Below the pieces are notes generated by a model that saw only the letters and a program-made list of their open reading frames with translations, did not search any database and was not told the DNA's origin. Of a stretch of 10,331 nucleotides of DNA, positions 1 through 6,345 are shown piece by piece; positions within the stretch are counted from its first letter, which is position 1; each line of letters starts with the position of its first letter. Made by a program: the position numbers and the translations under genes. Source of the stretch: an uncultured Lachnospiraceae bacterium (GTDB lineage: Bacteria; Bacillota_A; Clostridia; Lachnospirales; Lachnospiraceae); the NCBI GenBank assembly GCA_949957035.1, contig CATLIP010000076.1:1-10331 (forward strand), given 5' to 3'.

Positions 1-2
1 AT

Positions 3-383
3 CTGCAAAAGAAGGGGATCAGGGCGGCGGTGGCAACATCCACGGACCGGAAACTTGCCGATACCATGCTTGAGAGGGCAGGGGTCAGAGGATATTTTGA
101 CGCATTTGCCTATGGAGATATGGTGGAAAGAAGCAAGCCGCATCCGGATGTGTTTCTTAGAGCTGCGGAAGAACTGGGGATTCCTATCGAGGAATGTCTG
201 GTGCTTGAGGACAGTATTGCGGGTGTGGAAGCAGGGAAGGCTGCAGGCGGATATATTATTCATATTCCGGATATGATTGTGGTGCCCAAGGAAGTGAAGG
301 CGGGAATTACGGCGGAGTTTGACAGTCTGGATGAGGTAATTGAGTGGATAGAGGGGGAAACATCATGTATGAAGAGGAAGTAA
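3..383 (+). CDS. HAD-superfamily hydrolase, beta-phosphoglucomutase-like (3' part, start outside window)
   Basis: This is the C-terminal 126 residues of a HAD phosphatase or phosphomutase; the frame is open to the left edge, so the true start and the nucleophile motif (DxD) lie upstream. Visible motifs are the ATST stretch (motif II Ser/Thr, about residues 11-14 of the fragment), the lysine of motif III in RSKPHPDVF, and the motif IV acidic pair in LEDSIAGVEAGKAAG. This arrangement is typical of the beta-phosphoglucomutase/phosphatase subgroup, whose members isomerise or dephosphorylate small sugar phosphates in the cytoplasm; the substrate cannot be read from this fragment. The 3' end overlaps the Sir2 gene by 19 bases, indicating translational coupling and a shared transcript. 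Confidence 0.9.
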   Translation: MQKKGIRAAVATSTDRKLADTMLERAGVRGYFDAFAYGDMVERSKPHPDVFLRAAEELGIPIEECLVLEDSIAGVEAGKAAGGYIIHIPDMIVVPKEVKAGITAEFDSLDEVIEWIEGETSCMKRK

Positions 384-1093
384 GAAAGTTACAGAATATA
401 GTAGATGACAGCGGCAATATTGTGTTCTTCGGCGGGGCGGGGGTATCTACGGAGAGTAATATCCCGGATTTCAGGAGTGCGGACGGCTTGTATCAGCAGG
501 AATATCGGTATTCACCGGAGCAGATTGTAAGCCATAGCTTTTTTGTACAGAATACAGAAGGCTTCTACGAATTTTATAAAGAGAAGATGATGTTTTTAGA
601 CGCAAAACCGAATCCGGCCCACCTGAAACTGGCAAAGCTTGAGTCGGCGGGGAAGCTGTCGGCGGTGATTACACAGAACATTGACGGGCTCCATCAGGCG
701 GCGGGCAGTAAGAATGTGCTGGAATTACACGGAAGCATTCATCGAAACTATTGTCAAAAGTGCGGTAAATTCTACGACGCCGCGTATGTGAAGACGTACA
801 GCGGGATTCCGAAGTGTTCCTGCGGCGGCGTGGTTAAGCCGGACGTTGTGCTGTATGAGGAAGGGCTGGATTCTGCAGTGATTCAGAAGACGATTCAGGC
901 CATTAGCCAGGCGGATACATTAATTATCGGGGGCACCTCACTGGTGGTTTACCCTGCGGCCGGCTTTATCGATTATTTCCGAGGAAAGCATCTGGTGGTC
1001 ATTAATAAGAGTGCAACTGCAAGAGAGGTGGGGGCAGAGCTTACCATTGCGGCGCCTATCGGAGAAGTGCTTGCTCAGATTGTCGTTAGATAA
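365..1093 (+). CDS. cobB: NAD-dependent protein deacylase, Sir2 family
   Basis: A 242-aa sirtuin that removes acyl groups from lysine side chains in the cytoplasm while consuming NAD. NAD-binding motifs are visible: GAGVSTESNIPDFRS (residues 24-38), QNIDGLH (104-110) with the catalytic His at 122 (LHG), GGTSLVVYPAAG (189-200) and VINKS near the end. The zinc site is formed by Cys130, Cys133, Cys151 and Cys153; the second pair is CxC rather than CxxC, a spacing I associate with clostridial members. I start it at ATG 365, which has AGGGGGA 6-8 bases upstream; an in-frame GTG at 344 lacks a comparable site. It overlaps the HAD gene by 19 bases and lies 12 bases before bioY. The substrate preference (acetyl or other acyl) is not readable from sequence. 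Confidence 0.95.
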   Translation: MYEEEVRKLQNIVDDSGNIVFFGGAGVSTESNIPDFRSADGLYQQEYRYSPEQIVSHSFFVQNTEGFYEFYKEKMMFLDAKPNPAHLKLAKLESAGKLSAVITQNIDGLHQAAGSKNVLELHGSIHRNYCQKCGKFYDAAYVKTYSGIPKCSCGGVVKPDVVLYEEGLDSAVIQKTIQAISQADTLIIGGTSLVVYPAAGFIDYFRGKHLVVINKSATAREVGAELTIAAPIGEVLAQIVVR

Positions 1094-1105
1094 AGGGAAA
1101 GAGAT

Positions 1106-1684
1106 ATGTCAGAAGAGAGGCAGTTTTTATCAATTCAGGAATTGAGTGTTGGGGGGCTCTTTGCAGCTCTGATTGCATCCGGGGCGTTTATCAAGGTAAC
1201 GCTGCCGACAGAGCCCTTTCCAATGCATTTTACACTGCAGTGGTTTTTTGTCCTGCTTGCAGGGCTTTTGCTGAACAAGCGGCTTGCTGGGGTAAGCGTG
1301 GGGGTCTATCTCTTAGTGGGACTATCGGGAGCGCCGGTGTTTGCAGCCGGGGGAGGGCCTTCCTACCTGCTTCGGCCAACGTTCGGATATTTGCTGGGCT
1401 TCGCTTTTGCAGCATATGTGATGGCGTGGTTGTGTGAAAATATCCGTTTTTTGAATTATATGAAATTATTGCTGGTTTCGGTTGACGGGCTGTTGGTGTA
1501 TTACGGCATCGGAGTGCTTTATTATTGGCTGGTCTGCCACATCTTAATCTCGCAGGAGGTTACGTGGCAGATTCTTTTGTTTCAATGCTTTCTGCTGACT
1601 GTAGGAGAGGATTTTATTCTCTGTGCGGCGGCGGCGAGCATGGCGGTGAAGCTGCGCGGGGTGGTTCGAAGAACCTTATATTGA
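1106..1684 (+). CDS. bioY: BioY family biotin transporter, S component
   Basis: A 192-aa very hydrophobic protein with about six membrane segments. BioY is the substrate-binding S component of energy-coupling-factor biotin uptake and works with the shared EcfA/EcfA'/EcfT module, which is not in this window. The family signature is clear: an early amphipathic helix leading into TLPTEPFPMHFTLQWFFVLL, then LVGLSGAPVFAAGGGPSYLL and PTFGYLLGFAFA (about residues 71-101). Length matches the family. It starts at ATG 1106 with a GGGAAAGAG purine stretch upstream, 12 bases after the Sir2 stop, and ends 25 bases before hemC. No biotin operator (BirA site) is visible in the short gap before it, so it probably shares the upstream promoter. 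Confidence 0.93.
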   Translation: MSEERQFLSIQELSVGGLFAALIASGAFIKVTLPTEPFPMHFTLQWFFVLLAGLLLNKRLAGVSVGVYLLVGLSGAPVFAAGGGPSYLLRPTFGYLLGFAFAAYVMAWLCENIRFLNYMKLLLVSVDGLLVYYGIGVLYYWLVCHILISQEVTWQILLFQCFLLTVGEDFILCAAAASMAVKLRGVVRRTLY

Positions 1685-1709
1685 GTTTTATTACACCAGA
1701 GGGAAATGT

Positions 1710-2621
1710 ATGAAGAAGATTAGGATTGGGACGCGTAAGAGCCGGCTTGCATGTATTCAGGCGGAAATGCTGGCGGATTATATTGAGACGCACTGCGGGG
1801 GATATGAGGCGGAGCTTGTGACGGTTATGACCACCGGAGACAGGATTCTGTCGAAGAAGCTGGATGAAATCGGCGGCAAGGGGCTGTTTGTCAAGGAGTT
1901 GGATACTTTTTTATTGGATGGGCAGACAGACTTGTCCGTACATTCTTTGAAGGATATGCCTATGGAGATTTCGCCGGAGATTCCGGTTATCGGATTATCG
2001 AAGCGTGAGGACGCCCGGGATGTGCTTGTTCTGCCCCGGGGGACAGCGGAGTATGACGGCCGCGCTCCTATTGGATGTTCTAGCAACAGACGGATTTTGC
2101 AGCTTAAGAATCTTTATCCGGATGCAGAAATTAAGACCATTCGGGGAAATGTTCTGACAAGGCTTGAGAAATTGGACAGCGGAGAATACGGCGCGCTGGT
2201 TCTGGCTGCGGCAGGGCTTATCAGGCTTGGACTTGCAGGGAGGATTAGCAGGTATTTTACTACGGAGGAGATTGTGCCTGCAGCGGGGCAGGGGATTGTC
2301 TGTGTCCAGGGAAGGGCCGGTGAGGATTACGGGTTTTTGCAGGGATTTTTTGATGAAGAGGCGAGACAGTGCGCGGCTTGTGAGCGGGCATATATGAGGT
2401 ATCTGAATGGAGGATGTTCCTTGCCTATCGGCGTCTATGCAAAGATTGTGGATGAGAGACGGATGAAGGTACGGGGACTTTATTATAATGAGGAGAGCGG
2501 CGGTTACGGAAAGCTGTGTGTGTCGGGGAAACGTTCTGAGGCGGAAGAATTGGGTGTTTTGCTGGCGAAGAGGTTGAAGCGTCAGGTGGATGCATTTTGC
2601 AGAGAAGCAGGGGGAAAGTGA
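1710..2621 (+). CDS. hemC: hydroxymethylbilane synthase (porphobilinogen deaminase)
   Basis: A 303-aa cytoplasmic enzyme that polymerises four porphobilinogen units into hydroxymethylbilane for tetrapyrrole synthesis. The N-terminus (IRIGTRKSRLA) is the family start. SVHSLKDMPME carries the conserved Lys81-Asp82 pair, with Asp82 matching the catalytic aspartate. IGCSSNRR (121-128) and RGNVLTRLEKLDSGEYGALV (145-164) are the substrate/cofactor-binding arginine motifs. Cys236 in NGGCSLPIG is the attachment point for the dipyrromethane cofactor. Length is normal. ATG 1710 follows an AGAGGG site. Its stop is 5 bases before the chosen cobA/hemD start, so the two products, consecutive in the pathway, are almost certainly co-translated. 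Confidence 0.97.
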   Translation: MKKIRIGTRKSRLACIQAEMLADYIETHCGGYEAELVTVMTTGDRILSKKLDEIGGKGLFVKELDTFLLDGQTDLSVHSLKDMPMEISPEIPVIGLSKREDARDVLVLPRGTAEYDGRAPIGCSSNRRILQLKNLYPDAEIKTIRGNVLTRLEKLDSGEYGALVLAAAGLIRLGLAGRISRYFTTEEIVPAAGQGIVCVQGRAGEDYGFLQGFFDEEARQCAACERAYMRYLNGGCSLPIGVYAKIVDERRMKVRGLYYNEESGGYGKLCVSGKRSEAEELGVLLAKRLKRQVDAFCREAGGK

Positions 2622-2626
2622 CAGAT

Positions 2627-4165
2627 ATGAACCATATGGAAGTGAGAAAAGAGACGGGAAAAGTATGGTTGGTCGGCGCCGGGCCGGGCGCCGGCGAGCT
2701 TTTGACGGTAAAGGCGAAGCGTCTGTTAAAAGAGGGCGATTGTATTGTATATGACAGGCTTGTGGGGGATGAGGTGCTGAGCATGATCCCCTTGGACAAA
2801 GAATTGATTGGCGTGGGGAAATCTGCGGGAAAGCATGCCACGCCTCAAGAAGAAATCAACCGCATATTGGTAAGGGAGGCGAAGCTTGGGAAAAAGGTGG
2901 TGCGCTTGAAAGGCGGCGACCCTTTTCTTTTTGGAAGAGGAGGCGAAGAGGCGGAGGCTCTGTGCAGGGAGCAGATTCCTTTTGAGGTGGTACCCGGGAT
3001 TTCGTCCTCTCTTGCGGTGCCTGCGTATAATGGGATTCCGGTGACGCACCGGGATTATGTATCGGATGTACATATTATTACGGGGCATCACCGGGCAGGA
3101 AAAAGTCAAAGGATTCCCTATGAGGCTCTTGTCCGCACGAAAGGGACATTGGTATTTCTCATGGGCGTGAGTGCGTTGGAGGAGATTACGAAGGGCCTGT
3201 GTCTTGCGGGGATGGACGGTGATACTCCGGCCGCTATTTTGCAGCAGGGAACCACGTCGAGGCAGAGAAGGGTAGTTGCGACGGTAGGGACGCTCTCTCA
3301 GATTGCAAGGGAGCAGCAGATAAAAGCTCCGTCTACGATTGTTGTGGGGGAGGTGTGCAGGCTGGCGGACGAGTTTGCCTGGTATCCGAAGCTGCCGCTG
3401 TTTGGAGAAAAATTTATTGTCACACGGCCGGAGGGCCGGGATACCGGTTTGCAGGAACGGTTGAGGGAATTGGGGGCGGAGGCGCTGACAGTGCCTACGA
3501 TTCGTACGGCGCCGGTGAGAGAGGAGGCGCGGCGGCAGGCGATTTGGGAGGAGTTGGAACGTCTGTCGGAGTATCAGGCGCTGGCGTTCACTTCGCCGTA
3601 TGGAGTGGAGAGGTTTTTTGCCTTATTGCTGGAAGGAGGCCGGGATATTCGGGCGATGTCCCATATGCGGTTTGGCGCCATTGGACAGGGAACCGCGGAG
3701 GAATTGAGGAAAAGGGGGATTCAGGCGGATTATGTGCCGGAGCATTATGATGGGGGTTCTCTTGGGAGGATGCTTGCGGAATCCTTGGAAGCCGGGGCAA
3801 GGATTCTGATTGCCAGATCTTCTAGGGGAGGTAAGGAGATTTTGCGGGAGATAGAGAAGAAGCCGGGGCTTGGATACAGGGATTTGGCGGTTTATGATAC
3901 GGAGATTGCGGAGGACAGGGGGGATATGCTGCGGTCGTTTATGGAGAAAGGCGGGGTGACCGGGGTGATATTCACCAGCAGTTCTACGGTGGAAGGGTTT
4001 TGCAGGATGATGGGGGAGTATTCGTATGAAACGGTGAGGGCTGTGTGTATCGGGGAGAAGACGGCGCGGACGGCGCGGGAGGCTGGGATGAGGACGGTTG
4101 CTGCGGGGAATGCGACGGTGGAGGCGTTGGTGGAGTGTGTGTGTGGAGAGGGCAAGAGCATTTGA
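2627..4165 (+). CDS. cobA/hemD: uroporphyrinogen-III C-methyltransferase / uroporphyrinogen-III synthase fusion
   Basis: A 512-aa bifunctional protein. Residues about 12-250 are the SUMT (CobA) domain: VWLVGAGPGAGELLTVKA, then VVRLKGGDPFLFGRGGEEAE (91-110), PGISSSLAVPAYNGIPVTHR (123-142) and PAAILQQGTTSRQRR; it uses S-adenosylmethionine to methylate uroporphyrinogen III at C2 and C7, giving precorrin-2. Residues about 261-510 are the HemD domain, closing and inverting hydroxymethylbilane to uroporphyrinogen III; FTSPYGVERFF (321-331), IARSSRGG (395-402) and VIFTSSSTVEGF (447-458) are its usual landmarks. Such fusions are common in Clostridia. ATG 2627 is preferred because an AGGGGG site lies about 12 bases upstream; an in-frame TTG at 2597 has no such support and would overlap hemC. 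With hemC it supplies the corrinoid/sirohaem branch. hemB and hemL do not follow. Confidence 0.96.
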   Translation: MNHMEVRKETGKVWLVGAGPGAGELLTVKAKRLLKEGDCIVYDRLVGDEVLSMIPLDKELIGVGKSAGKHATPQEEINRILVREAKLGKKVVRLKGGDPFLFGRGGEEAEALCREQIPFEVVPGISSSLAVPAYNGIPVTHRDYVSDVHIITGHHRAGKSQRIPYEALVRTKGTLVFLMGVSALEEITKGLCLAGMDGDTPAAILQQGTTSRQRRVVATVGTLSQIAREQQIKAPSTIVVGEVCRLADEFAWYPKLPLFGEKFIVTRPEGRDTGLQERLRELGAEALTVPTIRTAPVREEARRQAIWEELERLSEYQALAFTSPYGVERFFALLLEGGRDIRAMSHMRFGAIGQGTAEELRKRGIQADYVPEHYDGGSLGRMLAESLEAGARILIARSSRGGKEILREIEKKPGLGYRDLAVYDTEIAEDRGDMLRSFMEKGGVTGVIFTSSSTVEGFCRMMGEYSYETVRAVCIGEKTARTAREAGMRTVAAGNATVEALVECVCGEGKSI

Positions 4166-4327
4166 TGGTTGTGAGAAAGTTTTTGGTGAGCAGAGAAAAC
4201 TGGATGACATAGGAATATCTTAAAAGAATATTTGGTTTGTATTTTCCTTTTAGGCGGATGTTATTTGTTATATGCTGTGCTTCTTGGAGTTCTGCATGGA
4301 TTAATGAATAATTAATTGTGCTTTGTA

Positions 4328-4336
4328 TGATATAAA
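4328..4336 (+). promoter_or_regulatory. candidate extended -10 promoter element upstream of the TnpB-like gene
   Basis: The bases TGATATAAA fit a TGn extended -10 followed by TATAAA. No good -35 lies 16-18 bases upstream, as is tolerated for extended -10 promoters. If active, the transcript would begin near 4343 and meet the large palindrome at 4394 about 50 bases later, before reaching the TnpB-like gene at 4617. The element sits inside the 11-base match to the candidate guide described in the findings. Promoter calls by eye in AT-rich DNA are weak. Confidence 0.35.
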
Positions 4337-4393
4337 ATTAGACAAATTGTAAAATAATCGAAAAAATCTGAAAATTCAATAAACTATTATATG

Positions 4394-4434
4394 AGCCATT
4401 ACGAAAAAGTATACTTTTTCGTAATGGCTTTTTT
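4394..4434 (+). terminator. perfect 36-base palindrome followed by a T tract, likely intrinsic terminator
   Basis: The left arm AGCCATTACGAAAAAGTA (4394-4411) is exactly complementary to the right arm at 4412-4429, and six T residues run from 4429 to 4434. It would terminate rightward transcription, either read-through from the hem genes or a short leader from the 4328 promoter. The stem is AT-rich and has no separate loop, so it is unusually symmetrical for a terminator and may also act as a protein-binding site or an element end. Confidence 0.55.
4397..4428 (+). repeat. copy 1 of a duplicated palindromic repeat
   Basis: This 32-base unit recurs at 4535-4566 with 29 of 32 bases identical; the first 22 bases are exact. 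This copy is the intact palindrome; it carries the T tract on its right side. The copies start 138 bases apart, in the same orientation. Confidence 0.9.
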
Positions 4435-4518
4435 CTTACGATTTCTTAACCATTCTAATATATTATCGACAATACGTCAATATTCTTAAGCACTATTTTT
4501 TGTAATATTTGTCTATAA

Positions 4519-4534
4519 AATTTTCCGGAAAATT
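4519..4534. repeat. 16-base perfect palindrome, possible operator
   Basis: AATTTTCCGGAAAATT is a perfect inverted repeat centred between 4526 and 4527. It abuts copy 2 of the larger repeat and lies 83 bases before the TnpB-like start codon. It could bind a dimeric regulator. No regulator gene is nearby, so this is only a structural observation. Confidence 0.4.
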
Positions 4535-4566
4535 CATTACGAAAAAGTATACTTTTCAGAAATGGC
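4535..4566 (+). repeat. copy 2 (degenerate) of the palindromic repeat
   Basis: Matches 4397-4428 except at 4557, 4558 and 4560. The changes break the outer stem: pairing survives from 4543 to 4556 around the GTATAC core and at the outer CATT/AATG, with mismatches between. No T tract follows, so this copy should not terminate transcription. It contains TATACT (4548-4553), which could serve as a -10 for the gene starting at 4617, though I see no matching -35. Confidence 0.85.
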
Positions 4567-4616
4567 GCTTTACTGATTATTGAAAAGCCCTTGCAGACAG
4601 GCAGAGGGGGAGAGCA

Positions 4617-5999
4617 TTGTCAACAGACAGAGTATGTAAGACCATTCATCAACACAATAAAGAGCTTATTTCGGAGTCTGATATGCAGAAGCTCTTAGAG
4701 ATTGCTGAGGATTATCGGAAAGTCAAGAACTATGTGTATGCCAGGTTTGGCGGAATTGCCAGTCTTTCTAAGATATATCCGGGCTATACTGTTCAGAACG
4801 AGATGACAGGCAGCGGATTCCGGGAGAAGCTTAAGATGCCGTCGGTGTATTTCTACCTTGCAATCTTTGATGCGCTGGGGGATATCAAATGCCAGTGGAC
4901 GAGAACGAAGACAAATATTCTGAAATTGATAAATCAGAATGAAGGGTTTTCGGAGGAGGATAAGCATTATCTTAGGTTCCTGCTCAAAGTAAATAATGCG
5001 TTTGAGGCGGTTCTGAATCAGAAGCGGCTAGGCCGGAGGACATTGGAGCTAAAAGGGCAGGAACAAGAGGTTGTGGAATTACCGAAAGCAGTGCAGAAAC
5101 AGTACGAAAAAGTGGCTGTGCCGGTAGACACGGAGCGGCTCAATAAGTATCTGTGCAGGCAGGTGAGGAAATACCATGTGAAGCTCCACACGGACAGAGC
5201 AGACGGGTTCACCATAGCAGAGCGGGCCTATCGGTATGCAGATCATGGAATCTATATCTCCATAAAGGAGAAGCGGAAACGGGTTTTTGTTCCATTGACG
5301 GACAGCAACCAATATAAAAGCCAACTTTATGTGAAGCTGTATCCCAAAGAAGGGAATATCGAGATTAAAGCGCCGATTCATGTGACGGTCCATAGCCACA
5401 GGGACTATCAGAAACAGGTAGGAGTGGCGGTTGGACTTTATACGATGCTGACAACAGATGAAGGGCGTTGTTACGGGGAAGAGTTGGGAAGATACCAGAT
5501 TGAATATGCAGACTGGATTCGGGAGCAGACGGGGAGTTATAACCGCAATCGGAATGAGAATCCGGGAAGGAAAAAATACAATGGGAAGAAGCGGCGGCTG
5601 GAAGAAAGGCTCCACAGTTATATTAACCAAGAATTGAATCGGTTTCTGAGGGAGGAAAAGCCGCAGGTAATTTATATCGTAAAATTACCCAAACCCCACG
5701 GAAGCGGAGTGAATAAGAGGATTAACAATTCAATGTCGCAGTGGCAGAGAGGATATATTCGAAAGAGAATACAGCAGAAATGTCAGGAACATTCCGTGGA
5801 GATTGTGGAAGTGCTGGGAAAGAATATCAGTAAAGAATGCAGCAACTGCGGGAAGATTGGGAAGAAGGTAAAGGGAGAGTTTGAATGTATGGCGTGCGGA
5901 TATCGGGAAGATGAGAAGGTGAATACTGCCCGGAATGTGAAGAAGCGGGGGCAGGGGGATGGAGTGCTGAATCCCAGAGGGAATTATTCCATTATGTAG
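4617..5999 (+). CDS. tnpB: TnpB-like (IS605 OrfB) protein with apparently inactivated RuvC site; candidate TldR-type RNA-guided DNA binder
   Basis: A 460-aa member of the TnpB/OrfB zinc-ribbon family. TnpB proteins are RNA-guided DNA nucleases of IS200/IS605 elements. Residues about 24-250 correspond to the recognition/wedge part (FGGIASLSKIYPGYTVQNEM; PSVYFYLAIFDALGDIK). The RuvC core begins near 268. The zinc ribbon is intact (Cys408/411 and Cys424/427) and the NTARNV end matches the family NAARNI. The three catalytic acids look lost: GVAVGL has Ala271 where GIDLGI has Asp; VIYIVKL has Val355 where VIVIEDL has Glu; DEKVNTARN has Lys434 where DRDxNAARN has Asp. The fold landmarks and a full-length frame remain, which suggests selection for binding rather than decay. 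TTG 4617 is chosen because AGGGGGAG (4605-4612) precedes it; the next in-frame ATG is 4683. No TnpA is adjacent. A catalytically rearranged nuclease is the main alternative. Confidence 0.9.
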   Translation: MSTDRVCKTIHQHNKELISESDMQKLLEIAEDYRKVKNYVYARFGGIASLSKIYPGYTVQNEMTGSGFREKLKMPSVYFYLAIFDALGDIKCQWTRTKTNILKLINQNEGFSEEDKHYLRFLLKVNNAFEAVLNQKRLGRRTLELKGQEQEVVELPKAVQKQYEKVAVPVDTERLNKYLCRQVRKYHVKLHTDRADGFTIAERAYRYADHGIYISIKEKRKRVFVPLTDSNQYKSQLYVKLYPKEGNIEIKAPIHVTVHSHRDYQKQVGVAVGLYTMLTTDEGRCYGEELGRYQIEYADWIREQTGSYNRNRNENPGRKKYNGKKRRLEERLHSYINQELNRFLREEKPQVIYIVKLPKPHGSGVNKRINNSMSQWQRGYIRKRIQQKCQEHSVEIVEVLGKNISKECSNCGKIGKKVKGEFECMACGYREDEKVNTARNVKKRGQGDGVLNPRGNYSIM

Positions 6000-6097
6000 A
6001 ACCGATACATTTTATTTATGGGTCATAAGAATAGCCGTTTTGATAAATTTCGGTGATGAGCCGGGATTTTACCGAGAGGACGAAAGGGCGGGTTCAT
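5955..6097 (+). ncRNA. candidate guide-RNA scaffold (omega-RNA-like) overlapping the 3' end of the TnpB-like gene
   Basis: In TnpB systems the guide RNA is processed from the 3' end of tnpB and the bases after it. Here the same place can fold. A compound hairpin pairs ATGGAG (5959-5964) with TTCCAT (5987-5992) and, inside it, CCC (5973-5975) with GGG (5979-5981). A second stem pairs ATGAGCC (6056-6062) with GGTTCAT (6091-6097), enclosing a GC-rich region with a CGAAAGG loop-like segment. The scaffold would end at about 6095-6097, with the guide starting there. The limits are inferred from hand folding and no covariation is available. Confidence 0.35.
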
Positions 6098-6301
6098 GAT
6101 ATAAAAACAGGAACGGCATTAGAAGTCGGATGGCTGGAAGAAATGTCCGAGTATTGGGTATGCCAGGACCTTGTGAACATAGAGGGTTATGATGTAGCAG
6201 GGAGCGAAGCGGAAAATCTCCGCATCATCCGTAAGGGTGACCAATGTGCCTTATTTAATAAAGAGAGTATACACCTTATATGTGTGAATTTTGTAGGGTA
6301 A
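6056..6301 (+). CDS. hypothetical small protein, doubtful
   Basis: An 81-codon open frame from ATG 6056 (GTG 6053 also possible) between the TnpB-like gene and the surface-protein operon. I do not recognise the product. It is mixed in composition, with no signal peptide or membrane segment, and includes GTALEVGWLEEMSEYWVCQD and ENLRIIRKGDQCALFN. No Shine-Dalgarno sequence precedes the start; the codons begin inside a stem of the candidate guide RNA. It could be a real small gene started further in (ATG 6143 or 6191), a remnant of a larger gene, or chance. A hairpin GCGGA/TCCGC lies at 6209-6223. The stop is 45 bases before the next gene. Confidence 0.25.
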   Translation: MSRDFTERTKGRVHDIKTGTALEVGWLEEMSEYWVCQDLVNIEGYDVAGSEAENLRIIRKGDQCALFNKESIHLICVNFVG

Positions 6302-6345
6302 TGGAAGCAGGAGACTCTTAAATATGGGTAAAGGAGGCAGCATTT

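Larger units (their letters stand above)
4166..4616. other. AT-rich intergenic region between the hem run and the TnpB-like gene
   Basis: These 451 bases hold no ORF I would accept. The first 150 bases show nothing I can name, apart from a weak AATAT/ATATT hairpin near 4212-4232 with no T tract. Further right come an extended -10 candidate (4328-4336), a perfect 36-base palindrome with T tract (4394-4434), about 80 bases of plain AT-rich DNA, a 16-base palindrome (4519-4534) and a degenerate second copy of the large palindrome (4535-4566). The abrupt drop in GC from the hem genes marks this as the left border of an acquired or rearranged segment. That border reading is inference. Confidence 0.8.

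Noticed and set aside
344..364. GTG 344 as the start of the Sir2 gene
   Set aside because: The ribosome site AGGGGGA lies between this codon and ATG 365, and Sir2 proteins begin close to the 365 start.
3355..3750. Gly/Ala/Val-rich + strand frame of 131 codons
   Set aside because: Lies wholly inside cobA/hemD in another frame; its composition is a by-product of GC-rich codons there.
3623..4210. Long open frames on the - strand across the hem genes and the surface genes
   Set aside because: They are opposite to clearly recognised + strand genes, have Pro/Arg/Ser-rich or Phe/Leu-rich chance compositions, and lack ribosome sites.
4394..4566. CRISPR array
   Set aside because: Only two copies, unequal, palindromic through their whole length, with about 106 bases between them; no cas genes.
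4394..6097. Intact IS200/IS605 insertion sequence
   Set aside because: No tnpA, no recognisable element ends in the expected pattern, and the TnpB-like active site appears lost. I describe the gene and hairpins separately and do not call a mobile element.
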